A DNA stretch of 54,307 bases from Pseudoruegeria aquimaris (GTDB taxonomy: Bacteria > Pseudomonadota > Alphaproteobacteria > Rhodobacterales > Rhodobacteraceae), in assembly GCF_900172235.1 (NCBI RefSeq), contig NZ_FWFQ01000024.1, positions 1-54,307 of the forward strand. Reading direction: 5' to 3'. Shown in pieces: positions 31,342 through 38,385 of this stretch. The position numbers and the translations under genes are program-made. How positions within the stretch are numbered: the first letter of the stretch is position 1; every line of letters starts with the position of its first letter. Under the pieces are notes generated by a model. It saw only the letters and a list, made by a program, of their open reading frames with translations. It did not search any database and was not told the origin of the DNA.

Positions 31342-31794
31342 ATGAGCCCGTTTCGTTCCCATATGGACACCGCCCTGCAGGAAGCCCGCGCCGCCGCCGC
31401 GCGTGGCGAAGTGCCCGTGGGCGCGGTCGTCGTGGCCCCGGACGGCACTCTGCTTGCGCAGGCCGGCAACCGCACCCGCGAACTGAAGGATCCCACCGCC
31501 CACGCCGAGATCCTGGCCATCCGCGCCGCCTGCGCCGCACTGGGGCAGGAGCGCCTGCCGGGCGCGTCCCTCTACGTCACGCTGGAGCCTTGCCCGATGT
31601 GCGCCACGGCGATTTCGGCGGCGCGCATCGCGCGGCTCTACTACGGCGCCTCCGATCCCAAGTCCGGCGGTCTCAACCAGGGGCCGCGCATCTTCAGCCA
31701 CCCCCAGGCCCACCACGTGCCCGACGTCTACGACGGCATCGACGCGCCTGCCTGCGAAGCCCTCCTCAAGGCCTTCTTCGCAACCCTGCGCTAG
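31342..31794 (+). CDS. tadA: tRNA adenosine deaminase
   Basis: A 150-residue zinc enzyme that converts A34 to inosine in tRNA-Arg(ACG). AAARGEVPVGAVVV starts the fold, HAE holds the zinc His and catalytic Glu, PCPMC the two zinc Cys, and GGLNQGPRIFSHPQ the tRNA-binding loop. The ATG at 31342 is preferred over the one at 31363 because the extra residues (MSPFRSHM) fit relatives. It is divergent from the pseudouridine synthase and ends at a repeat element that separates it from the convergent UPF0173 gene. Confidence 0.95.
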   Translation: MSPFRSHMDTALQEARAAAARGEVPVGAVVVAPDGTLLAQAGNRTRELKDPTAHAEILAIRAACAALGQERLPGASLYVTLEPCPMCATAISAARIARLYYGASDPKSGGLNQGPRIFSHPQAHHVPDVYDGIDAPACEALLKAFFATLR

Positions 31795-31798
31795 CACG

Positions 31799-31844
31799 AC
31801 TTTGTTCCATAAATATCCCGAGGGTCCGGGGGCAGAGCCCCCGG
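31799..31844 (+). repeat. Dispersed palindromic element, copy 1
   Basis: actttgttcc, then an A/T run, then atcccgagggtc and the hairpin ccgggggc-aga-gcccccgg. It starts 5 bp after the tadA stop and ends 17 bp before the end of the convergent UPF0173 gene. An inverted, slightly diverged copy lies at 50063-50106. The hairpin could end transcription from both sides. Confidence 0.8.
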
Positions 31845-31861
31845 CTTGCGAGGCCCGGCGC

Positions 31862-32554
31862 TCAGGCGCGGATCGGCTCCAGCACCTGCGGCTCGATCAC
31901 CGTCACGCCGGGCAGCCCGTCCACGAGCTCCTGCGCGTCCTGCGCCAGAAGCGGGAAGGTGCGGTAGTGGCAGGGGATCACCATCTCGAAATCAAAGAAC
32001 TTCCGCGCAGCGAAAGCGGCGGCCTTCATGTCCATCGTGAAATGGCCGCCGGCGCTGAGAATGCCGATGTCGGGCTGGAAGAACTCGCCCATCCAGGCCA
32101 TGTCGGCCGAGATCGCCGTATCGCCGGAGAAATAGATCGTGCGCCCCTCGCCGCGGATCATGAAGCCGGCCTCGCCCCCGGCGTAGATCGGCCCGGCTTC
32201 GCTGCCGAGCGAGGAGGAATGCACGGCGTTGACCATGGTCACGGCCACCGCGCCGAGCGCCACGGTGCCGCCCTTGTTGAAGCCGATCACGGAAACCCCT
32301 TCGCTGGCCTCCCAGTGGCTCATCAGGTCGTAGATCCCCACGAGCGGCACCGAAAGCTCGCGGGCGAGCGCCACCGCGTCCCCGGCGTGATCGCCGTGGC
32401 CGTGGGAGACGAGGATATGGGTCGCGCCGGCGATGGCCTCGGCCCGGCGATCCTCCGGAAACATCGGGTTGCCGGTGAGCCAGGGGTCCACCAGCAACAC
32501 CTGGTCTGCGATCTCGATGCGAAATCCGGAATGGCCAAGCCAGATGATGTTCAT
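31862..32554 (-). CDS. UPF0173 metallo-beta-lactamase-fold hydrolase
   Basis: A 230-residue metal-dependent hydrolase. IIWLGHSGFRIE is the usual N-terminus, HILVSHGHGDHAGD is the HxHxDH zinc motif, ISADMAWMGEFFQPDIGILS and VIPCHYRTFP carry the remaining metal ligands. The physiological substrate is unknown. The ATG at 32554 is chosen by family alignment. It is divergent from the ceramidase-like gene, separated by 56 bp. Confidence 0.92.
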   Translation of the reverse strand: MNIIWLGHSGFRIEIADQVLLVDPWLTGNPMFPEDRRAEAIAGATHILVSHGHGDHAGDAVALARELSVPLVGIYDLMSHWEASEGVSVIGFNKGGTVALGAVAVTMVNAVHSSSLGSEAGPIYAGGEAGFMIRGEGRTIYFSGDTAISADMAWMGEFFQPDIGILSAGGHFTMDMKAAAFAARKFFDFEMVIPCHYRTFPLLAQDAQELVDGLPGVTVIEPQVLEPIRA

Positions 32555-32610
32555 TGCAGGATCCTCCACTATGTCTGGGCCAAGAGTAGCAAAGCGGAAG
32601 GGCAAGTCAC

Positions 32611-33276
32611 GTGGATTGGACGGCGAGCGTCGATGCCTATTGCGAGCGGGTGGGGCCCGAATTCTGGGCCGAGCCGCTGAACGCGCTCTCCAATCTCGCC
32701 TTCCTTCTGGCCGCCGGCCTCGTGGCCCTGCACATCCGGCCCCGGCCCGCGCCGGTCAGCCGGCTGCTCTGCGCGCTGCTGGCGCTGATCGGCCTCGGCT
32801 CCTTCCTGTTCCACACGCTGGCCAACCGCTGGAGCGGGCTGGCCGACGTGCTGCCCATCCTCGCCTTCGTGCTGGTCTACATCTACGCGGCCAACCGCGA
32901 TTTCTGGGGCCTGCCGCGCGCCGCGGCCCTCGGGCTCACGGCGCTGTTCTTTCCCTACGCGATCGCCACCGGCGCGGCCTTCGCCGGCCTCGCCCCGGCG
33001 CTGGGCAGCTCCGCGGCCTATGCGCCCATCGCCCTGCTCATCGCCCTCTACGGCCTGCTTTTGCGCCGCCGCCACCCGGGCACCGCGCGCGGCCTTCTGG
33101 CGGGGGCGCTGATTCTCTCCCTCTCGATCACGGCGCGCGCTCTGGATCAGCCCCTCTGCGCGATCTTCCCGTTTGGCACCCACCCGGCCTGGCACCTGCT
33201 CAACGCCCTGATGCTTGCTCACATGATCCTCGTTTACCAGCGCCACATGCTTGCGGCGGGCGGGGCAGGGCGCTAA
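32611..33276 (+). CDS. Ceramidase-family (CREST) membrane hydrolase
   Basis: A 221-residue seven-helix membrane protein. The CREST active-site residues are visible: Ser and His in GLGSFLFHTLANRW, Asp in LADVLPILAFV, and the paired His in HPAWHLLNALMLAH. The family includes alkaline ceramidases and related amide hydrolases; the bacterial substrate is unknown. It starts with GTG at 32611, preceded by ggaagggc. It lies 42 bp upstream of gatC, possibly in the same transcript. Confidence 0.82.
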   Translation: MDWTASVDAYCERVGPEFWAEPLNALSNLAFLLAAGLVALHIRPRPAPVSRLLCALLALIGLGSFLFHTLANRWSGLADVLPILAFVLVYIYAANRDFWGLPRAAALGLTALFFPYAIATGAAFAGLAPALGSSAAYAPIALLIALYGLLLRRRHPGTARGLLAGALILSLSITARALDQPLCAIFPFGTHPAWHLLNALMLAHMILVYQRHMLAAGGAGR

Positions 33277-33318
33277 AGGCTTGTTCCGATCAAGCCCGTC
33301 GAAACGGAAGGGAACGCC

Positions 33319-33606
33319 ATGTCGATCGACACGGAGACCGCCGCCCGCGTGGCCAAGCTGGCCCGCATCAAGGTGGAAGACAGCGCGCTGCCGGCGCTGG
33401 CTGAAGAATTCAACACCATCCTCGGTTTCATCGAGGAGCTGAACGAGGTGGACGTGGAGGGCGTCGAGCCGATGACCTCGGTCACGCCGATGCGCCTGAA
33501 ACGCCGCGCCGATGTCGTCACCGAAGGCGACCAGCAGGACAAGATCCTCGCCAATGCCCCCGATGCCCGCGAGGGCTTCTTTGCCGTTCCGAAAGTGGTG
33601 GAATGA
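33319..33606 (+). CDS. gatC: Asp/Glu-tRNA amidotransferase subunit C
   Basis: The 95-residue small subunit of the GatCAB complex. [20 protein letters not shown] is the usual start; [20 protein letters not shown] and the C-terminal [18 protein letters not shown] are invariant blocks. It stabilises GatA. The stop overlaps the gatA start (ATGATG), so the two are coupled. gatB is not in the window. Confidence 0.97.
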   Translation: MSIDTETAARVAKLARIKVEDSALPALAEEFNTILGFIEELNEVDVEGVEPMTSVTPMRLKRRADVVTEGDQQDKILANAPDAREGFFAVPKVVE

Positions 33607-35093
33607 TGTCTGATCTCAACACCCTGACCATCGCGGAAGCCCGCGACAAGCTGCGCGCCGGCGAAGTGACCTCCGCCGAGCTGACCGAAGCCTGCCTCGC
33701 CGCCATCGAAGGCGCGGGCGCACTAAATGCCTTCGTGCACGACACCCCCGAGATCGCCCGCGCGCAGGCCGCCGCCGCCGACGCGCGCATCCGTGCCGGC
33801 GATGCGCCCTCCATGTGCGGCATCCCGCTGGGCATCAAGGATCTCTTCTGCACCAAGGGTGTGCCGAGCCAGGCCGCGTCCGCCATCCTCGCAGGCTTCA
33901 AGCCCGAGTATGAAAGCACCGTCTCCCAGCAGCTCTGGGACGCAGGCGCGGTGATGCTGGGCAAGCTGAACATGGACGAGTTCGCCATGGGCTCCTCCAA
34001 CGAAACCTCCACCTACGGCAACGCGGTCAACCCCTGGCGCCGGGGCAACGACGACACCCCGCTCACGCCCGGTGGCTCCTCCGGCGGCTCCGCGGCGGCC
34101 GTGGCGGCCGATCTCTGCCTCGCCGCCACCGGCACCGACACCGGCGGCTCGATCCGCCAGCCCGCCGCCTTCACCGGCATCACCGGCATCAAGCCCACCT
34201 ACGGCCGCTGCTCGCGCTGGGGCATCGTCGCCTTCGCCTCCTCGCTCGACCAGGCCGGCCCGATGACGAAATCCGTGCGCGATGCCGCCATCATGCTGGA
34301 AGCCATGTGCGGCCACGACCCGAAGGACAGCACCTCCGCCGACATCCCGGTGCCCAACTTCGAGGCCGCCCTGACCGGCGACATCCGCGGCAAGAAGATC
34401 GGCATTCCGAAGGAATACCGGATGGAGGGCATGCCCGCCGAGATCGAGAAGCTCTGGGCCGACGGCACCGCCATGCTGAAGGACGCCGGCGCCGAGATCG
34501 TTGACATCAGCCTGCCGCACACGAAATACGCGCTGCCCGCCTACTACGTGATCGCCCCGGCCGAAGCCTCCTCCAACCTCGCCCGCTACGACGGGGTGCG
34601 CTACGGCCACCGCGCCAAGCTGGCTGCGGGTGACGGCATCACCGAGATGTACGAGAAGACCCGCGCCGAGGGCTTCGGCCACGAGGTGCAGCGCCGCGTG
34701 ATGGTTGGCACCTACGTTCTGTCGGCCGGCTTCTACGACGCCTACTACAACCGCGCCCGCAAGGTGCGCACGCTCATCAAGAAGGATTTCGAGGATGTCT
34801 TCGCCGCCGGCGTGGACGCGATCCTCACCCCGGCGACACCGTCGGCGGCCTTCGGACTGGGCGAGATGAAGGACGCCGACCCGGTGCAGATGTATCTGAA
34901 CGACGTCTTCACCGTCACCGTGAACCTCGCCGGGCTGCCCGGCATCGCCGTGCCCGCGGGGCTCGATCCCCAGGGGCTGCCGCTGGGCCTCCAGCTGATC
35001 GGCAAGCCGTGGGAAGAAGGCGAGCTGCTGAACACGGCCTACGTGCTGGAGCAGGCGGCCGGTTTCGTTTCCAAACCCGGAAAATGGTGGTAG
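33603..35093 (+). CDS. gatA: Asp/Glu-tRNA amidotransferase subunit A
   Basis: A 496-residue amidase-signature enzyme that frees ammonia from glutamine to amidate Glu-tRNA-Gln or Asp-tRNA-Asn. The Ser-cisSer-Lys triad is seen in [11 protein letters not shown] (Lys), [20 protein letters not shown] and [12 protein letters not shown] (both Ser). The length is normal. Two adjacent ATG codons (33603 and 33606) are possible starts; the second gives [13 protein letters not shown] and overlaps the gatC stop as TGATG. Confidence 0.97.
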   Translation: MMSDLNTLTIAEARDKLRAGEVTSAELTEACLAAIEGAGALNAFVHDTPEIARAQAAAADARIRAGDAPSMCGIPLGIKDLFCTKGVPSQAASAILAGFKPEYESTVSQQLWDAGAVMLGKLNMDEFAMGSSNETSTYGNAVNPWRRGNDDTPLTPGGSSGGSAAAVAADLCLAATGTDTGGSIRQPAAFTGITGIKPTYGRCSRWGIVAFASSLDQAGPMTKSVRDAAIMLEAMCGHDPKDSTSADIPVPNFEAALTGDIRGKKIGIPKEYRMEGMPAEIEKLWADGTAMLKDAGAEIVDISLPHTKYALPAYYVIAPAEASSNLARYDGVRYGHRAKLAAGDGITEMYEKTRAEGFGHEVQRRVMVGTYVLSAGFYDAYYNRARKVRTLIKKDFEDVFAAGVDAILTPATPSAAFGLGEMKDADPVQMYLNDVFTVTVNLAGLPGIAVPAGLDPQGLPLGLQLIGKPWEEGELLNTAYVLEQAAGFVSKPGKWW

Positions 35094-35127
35094 AACCTGC
35101 CAAAAGAGGCAGGTTTGAGGACAGAAG

Positions 35128-35805
35128 ATGCGCGCGGCTGCACCCATCATCGCCCTTGTGGCGCTCGCTGCATGCGAGCCCACGATCCCCGATTCCGGCG
35201 CCGGGGTCGGCTTTAACGATTATGCCGCCTACCAGCAGGAACGGGCGCGCCGCGAGGCCGAGCTGACGGGCGGCACGCCGCTCCCCAGCGCTCGGGCCAT
35301 CTCTTCCGAAACGCCGGCCCAGGCCGGGGCGCCCCTGTCGGCGCTGAACGCCCAGGGGCAGGCGACGGTGACGCCCACGGCCGGCACCGCCGCCATCCGG
35401 GGCGCGCCTGTCGCCACCTCGGCGCTTTCCGAAGCCCCCGTCGCGCCGGTCACGCCGGGCACCGCTCCGGCGGTAGCCGCCGCCGGGACCGCCGCACCGG
35501 CGGCCCCCGCTGCCGCCCCCGTGCAGCGCCTGCCGGAGACGAACTCCGACGGCTCGCCTAACGTGGTGGCCTATGCGTTGAACACCACCAATTCGGTCGG
35601 CCAGTCGCTCTACCCGCGCGATGGCTCCGTGTCAGCCGAGCGCCTTCAGCGCAACTGCGCCAAATACGGCACCTCCGATCAGGCGCAGGCGGCCTTCCTC
35701 AAGGCCGGCGGGCCGCAGAAGGACCGCTACGACATCGATCCCGACGGGGACGGCTTCGCCTGCTACTGGAACCCGGCGCCCTTCCGCGCCGCGCGGGGCG
35801 GCTGA
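35128..35805 (+). CDS. Lipoprotein with C-terminal Excalibur-like domain
   Basis: A 225-residue protein. A lipobox (ALVALAAC, Cys16) predicts a lipid anchor. A long Ala/Pro/Thr-rich, probably disordered, segment spans about 60-145. The C-terminus has two parts: NVVAYALNTTNSVGQSLYPR, then YDIDPDGDGFACYWNPAPF, which resembles the DxDxDGxxC calcium-binding Excalibur motif. It is probably an envelope protein. The amidase gene follows after 2 bp, so a joint role at the cell wall is likely but unproven. Confidence 0.75.
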   Translation: MRAAAPIIALVALAACEPTIPDSGAGVGFNDYAAYQQERARREAELTGGTPLPSARAISSETPAQAGAPLSALNAQGQATVTPTAGTAAIRGAPVATSALSEAPVAPVTPGTAPAVAAAGTAAPAAPAAAPVQRLPETNSDGSPNVVAYALNTTNSVGQSLYPRDGSVSAERLQRNCAKYGTSDQAQAAFLKAGGPQKDRYDIDPDGDGFACYWNPAPFRAARGG

Positions 35806-35807
35806 CG

Positions 35808-36503
35808 GTGGACATCCTGCCTCATCCCTCGCCGAACTTCGGCGAGCGGCGGGGTGGGGCGCGGCCGGAACTCGTCGTGCTGCATTACACCGCGATGGCG
35901 AGCTGCGAGGCCGCCCGCGACAGGCTCTGCGATCCCGCCCATGAAGTCTCCGCACACTACCTGATCGGCCGGGATGGCCGCTGCCTGCGGCTGGTGGAGG
36001 AGCCGATGCGCGCCTGGCACGCCGGGGCCGGGCGCTGGCGCGGGGCAGGGGACATGAACAGCCGCTCCATCGGCATCGAGCTGGACAATGACGGCGCCTC
36101 GCCCTTCTCCGAGCCGCAGATGGCGTGCCTCGAACGGCTGCTGGCCGGTATCCTCACCCGGTGGGAGATCCCGCCTGAAGGGGTGATCGGACATTCCGAC
36201 ATGGCGCCCGCGCGCAAGATCGATCCGGGCCCGCGGTTCGACTGGCGGCGGCTCGCTCGGCAGGGGCTTTCGGTCTGGCCCGAGGCCGGGCGCAGTGGTG
36301 GCGGTGGTTGTGACGGTGGCGATCTGTTCACCGATCTCGCCCGCTTCGGCTATGACCCGGAGGCGCCGCGCGAGGCCGTGCTGGCGGCCTTCCGTACGCG
36401 CTTCCGCCCCGGCGCCGGCGGCGCGCCCACGGCGGCCGATGCCGCCCTTGCCGCCGACCTCGCGGCCCGCTTCGCGGTTGACCGGGGCGACGGGCTCACT
36501 TAA
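35808..36503 (+). CDS. N-acetylmuramoyl-L-alanine amidase (Amidase_2/AmpD type)
   Basis: A 231-residue zinc amidase cutting the MurNAc-L-Ala bond. VVLHYTAMASCEAA has the first zinc His, SIGIELDND the catalytic Glu, and IGHSDMAPARKIDPGPRFDW the remaining ligands and Lys. A C-terminal DLFTDLARFGYDPEAPREAV region looks like a peptidoglycan-binding helical unit. No signal peptide is seen, so it acts in the cytoplasm on recycled muropeptides or is exported another way. It starts with GTG 2 bp after the lipoprotein and ends 10 bp before the RNase P RNA. Confidence 0.92.
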   Translation: MDILPHPSPNFGERRGGARPELVVLHYTAMASCEAARDRLCDPAHEVSAHYLIGRDGRCLRLVEEPMRAWHAGAGRWRGAGDMNSRSIGIELDNDGASPFSEPQMACLERLLAGILTRWEIPPEGVIGHSDMAPARKIDPGPRFDWRRLARQGLSVWPEAGRSGGGGCDGGDLFTDLARFGYDPEAPREAVLAAFRTRFRPGAGGAPTAADAALAADLAARFAVDRGDGLT

Positions 36504-36513
36504 GGCTGCGGCC

Positions 36514-36904
36514 TGCGCGGATGGCCGGATGGCCGCGGCCCCTTCGGGGGGCGAGGAAAGTCCGGACTCCACAAGGCAACGGTGCCGGGTAACGCCCGGC
36601 CGGGGCAACCCGAGGGAAAGCGCCACAGAAAACAGACCGCCCCACGGCCGCGCCAGCGGCGGGGGCAAGGGTGAAACGGTGGAGTAAGAGCCCACCGCGC
36701 CCCTGGCAACAGGGGCGGCACGGCAAGCCCCACCGGGAGCAATGCCAAATAGGGATCGCGCGTGGCCTCGGCCACAGGGGCGCCTTGCCCCGAGCAGATC
36801 CGGGTTGGCAGCTGGAGGCGGCGCGGCGACGCGTCGTCTAGATGAATGGCCATCCAGGGGGCGTCCGCCCCCGGACAGAATCCGGCTTACAGGCCGTCCG
36901 CGCA
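36514..36904 (+). ncRNA. rnpB: RNase P RNA, bacterial class A
   Basis: The catalytic RNA of RNase P, which trims the 5' leader of tRNA precursors. Seen directly are gaggaaagtccggactcc (CR-I, 36553-36570), the acagaaa segment near 36624, and acagaatccggcttac near the 3' end (CR-V, 36875-36890). The closing helix P1 is formed by tgcgcggatggcc (36514-36526) and ggccgtccgcgca (36892-36904). Ends are set from P1 and may be off by a few bases. Length is about 391 nt. Confidence 0.95.
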
Positions 36905-37056
36905 CCCTTTGCCCGCCAATCGTGCCTCTCCTCGCGCCGGCCGCCCCCGGCAGGGCGAAGGGCTGGGTGGCGCCGGTGCGCGGGGCCTGCGGTGGGGATA
37001 TTTGCCGCCGGAAGAGGACAGGCGCGCCGCACCGAGCGAATTCCGCGGGTTTCTGG

Positions 37057-37084
37057 TTGACTCGGGCCACGGGAGGCGTAAAAG
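37057..37084 (+). promoter_or_regulatory. Candidate sigma-70 promoter of rpmG
   Basis: TTGACT (37057-37062), 16-bp spacer, TAAAAG (37079-37084), 53 bp before the rpmG ATG. The -35 matches 5/6 and the -10 4/6. The rest of the 36905-37137 region has no gene; it includes an AAATATCCCC-type piece (minus strand, near 36996) that recalls the palindromic elements at 31799 and 50063. Confidence 0.5.
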
Positions 37085-37137
37085 GCGGCTTCAATGTTTT
37101 TACGGGCGGCACTCCCGCCCCGCGCAGGAGCTATGAC

Positions 37138-37305
37138 ATGGCGAAGCCGACCACGATTAAAATCCGCCTGAACTCGACCGCGGGCACGGGCCACTTCTAT
37201 GTGACCAAGAAAAATGCCCGCACCATGACCGAGAAAATGGTCGTGAAGAAATACGACCCGGTCGTGCGCAAGCACGTCGAGTACAAGGAAGGCAAGATCA
37301 AGTAA
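37138..37305 (+). CDS. rpmG: 50S ribosomal protein L33
   Basis: A 55-residue ribosomal protein: [20 protein letters not shown] is the typical start and [19 protein letters not shown] the end. It has no zinc-binding CxxC pairs, so it is the zinc-free form. It has caggag seven bases upstream of the ATG, its own promoter and a terminator. Confidence 0.97.
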   Translation: MAKPTTIKIRLNSTAGTGHFYVTKKNARTMTEKMVVKKYDPVVRKHVEYKEGKIK

Positions 37306-37345
37306 GCCGATCTTGTGCTTTCTCCCCGCAAGGGGCGATGAAGAG

Positions 37346-37370
37346 GCCACGCCGCGCGCGTGGCTTTTTT
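37346..37370 (+). terminator. Rho-independent terminator of rpmG
   Basis: gccacgc / gcgtggc 7-bp stem, cgcgc loop, then six T. It lies 41 bp after the rpmG stop. Confidence 0.9.
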
Positions 37371-37419
37371 CGTTTTGGCCTCCGTTGCGGTGGCAACGCC
37401 GGGGGCTGCGCCGCCCCCG

Positions 37420-38382
37420 TCAGGGCGTGACGCGCAGGGAAAGCGTGCGGCTGTCGATCACCTCGCCGCCCCGCATCAGGCGCAGCGCGCCGCGCCATGT
37501 GCCGGCCTGAAGCCCCGAGGCGCGCCGGCCGGAGGCGCGGAAAGCCTGCGCCTGGGCGCGATCGAAGGTGGCGGTGCCTTCGTGGAAGAGGCTGCCGTCG
37601 GGCGCGGTTATGGTGAGTTCGAGCATGTCTCCGGGGCGGGTGCCGAAGGCATGGCCCCAGAGCACCAGCGCGGGGGCGCCGGCGGGGATGGAGGTGGCGG
37701 CGGCCGTTCCGGCTTTGATGGCGGCGTATTCAGGCACTTGCGTCGCGAAGCCGGCGGATATCAGGCCTCCGGCGCGGTAGGCCAGCGGATCGGCCCACAG
37801 GGTATCGGCGGGCGGCGTGGCGCTGCACTGCGCCATGGCGGGAGCGAAGGGATCGAGATGTTCGCCGTTGCGCCGGATGCTGATGTGTACATGGGGGAAC
37901 TCGGTGCGCCCGGAGAGGCCGACGAGGCCGAGTTGAGCGCCGGCCTGCACCTCTTGCCCGAGTGAAACGGACACGCTGCCCTGCTTCATGTGGCAATACT
38001 GCGTTTCCCACCCGTCGCCGTGATCAAGCACCACGCCGTTTCCGCAATCCTTGCCATCCAGCGGCGGGGCCGCAGGATCGGAGAAGCGGATGTCGGGCAT
38101 GGAATTTCGGATGCCGGTGACCGTGCCGGCCGCCGCCGCGCGCACCGGAACGCCCGCCAGCATGGCGGCATCGTCGGGCAGGGCGAAATCGGTGCCCTTG
38201 TGGCCGTCGTAGGTGAGGGCGCCGCAGGTGAAATCCCTGGCGCCGGGGCCGGGATCGCGATCCACGTAGTTCTGGACGTAGCAGCCCGCGCCGGGGGCGC
38301 AGTCGAGCGGAGGTCGGAAACGAATCTCCCCCGCAACCGGGGTTGCGAGGGAGAGCAGGGCAAGTGCCGCAGCGAAGCGCAT
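37420..38382 (-). CDS. M23-family (LytM-like) metallopeptidase, exported
   Basis: A 320-residue protein. It has a signal peptide (MRFAAALALLSLATPVAG, cleaved near 18), then a peptidase domain with the zinc motif HxxxD at His61-Asp65 (YDGHKGTDF) and HxH in FPHVHISIRR at about 164. The VVLDHGDGWETQYCHMKQGS strand lies between them. Several cysteines suggest disulphides. A C-terminal beta-sandwich-like part of about 120 residues has no name I know. It probably cuts or senses peptidoglycan. It follows clpA by 3 bp, an odd pairing of a cytosolic chaperone with an exported peptidase. Confidence 0.85.
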   Translation of the reverse strand: MRFAAALALLSLATPVAGEIRFRPPLDCAPGAGCYVQNYVDRDPGPGARDFTCGALTYDGHKGTDFALPDDAAMLAGVPVRAAAAGTVTGIRNSMPDIRFSDPAAPPLDGKDCGNGVVLDHGDGWETQYCHMKQGSVSVSLGQEVQAGAQLGLVGLSGRTEFPHVHISIRRNGEHLDPFAPAMAQCSATPPADTLWADPLAYRAGGLISAGFATQVPEYAAIKAGTAAATSIPAGAPALVLWGHAFGTRPGDMLELTITAPDGSLFHEGTATFDRAQAQAFRASGRRASGLQAGTWRGALRLMRGGEVIDSRTLSLRVTP

Positions 38383-38385
38383 GGC

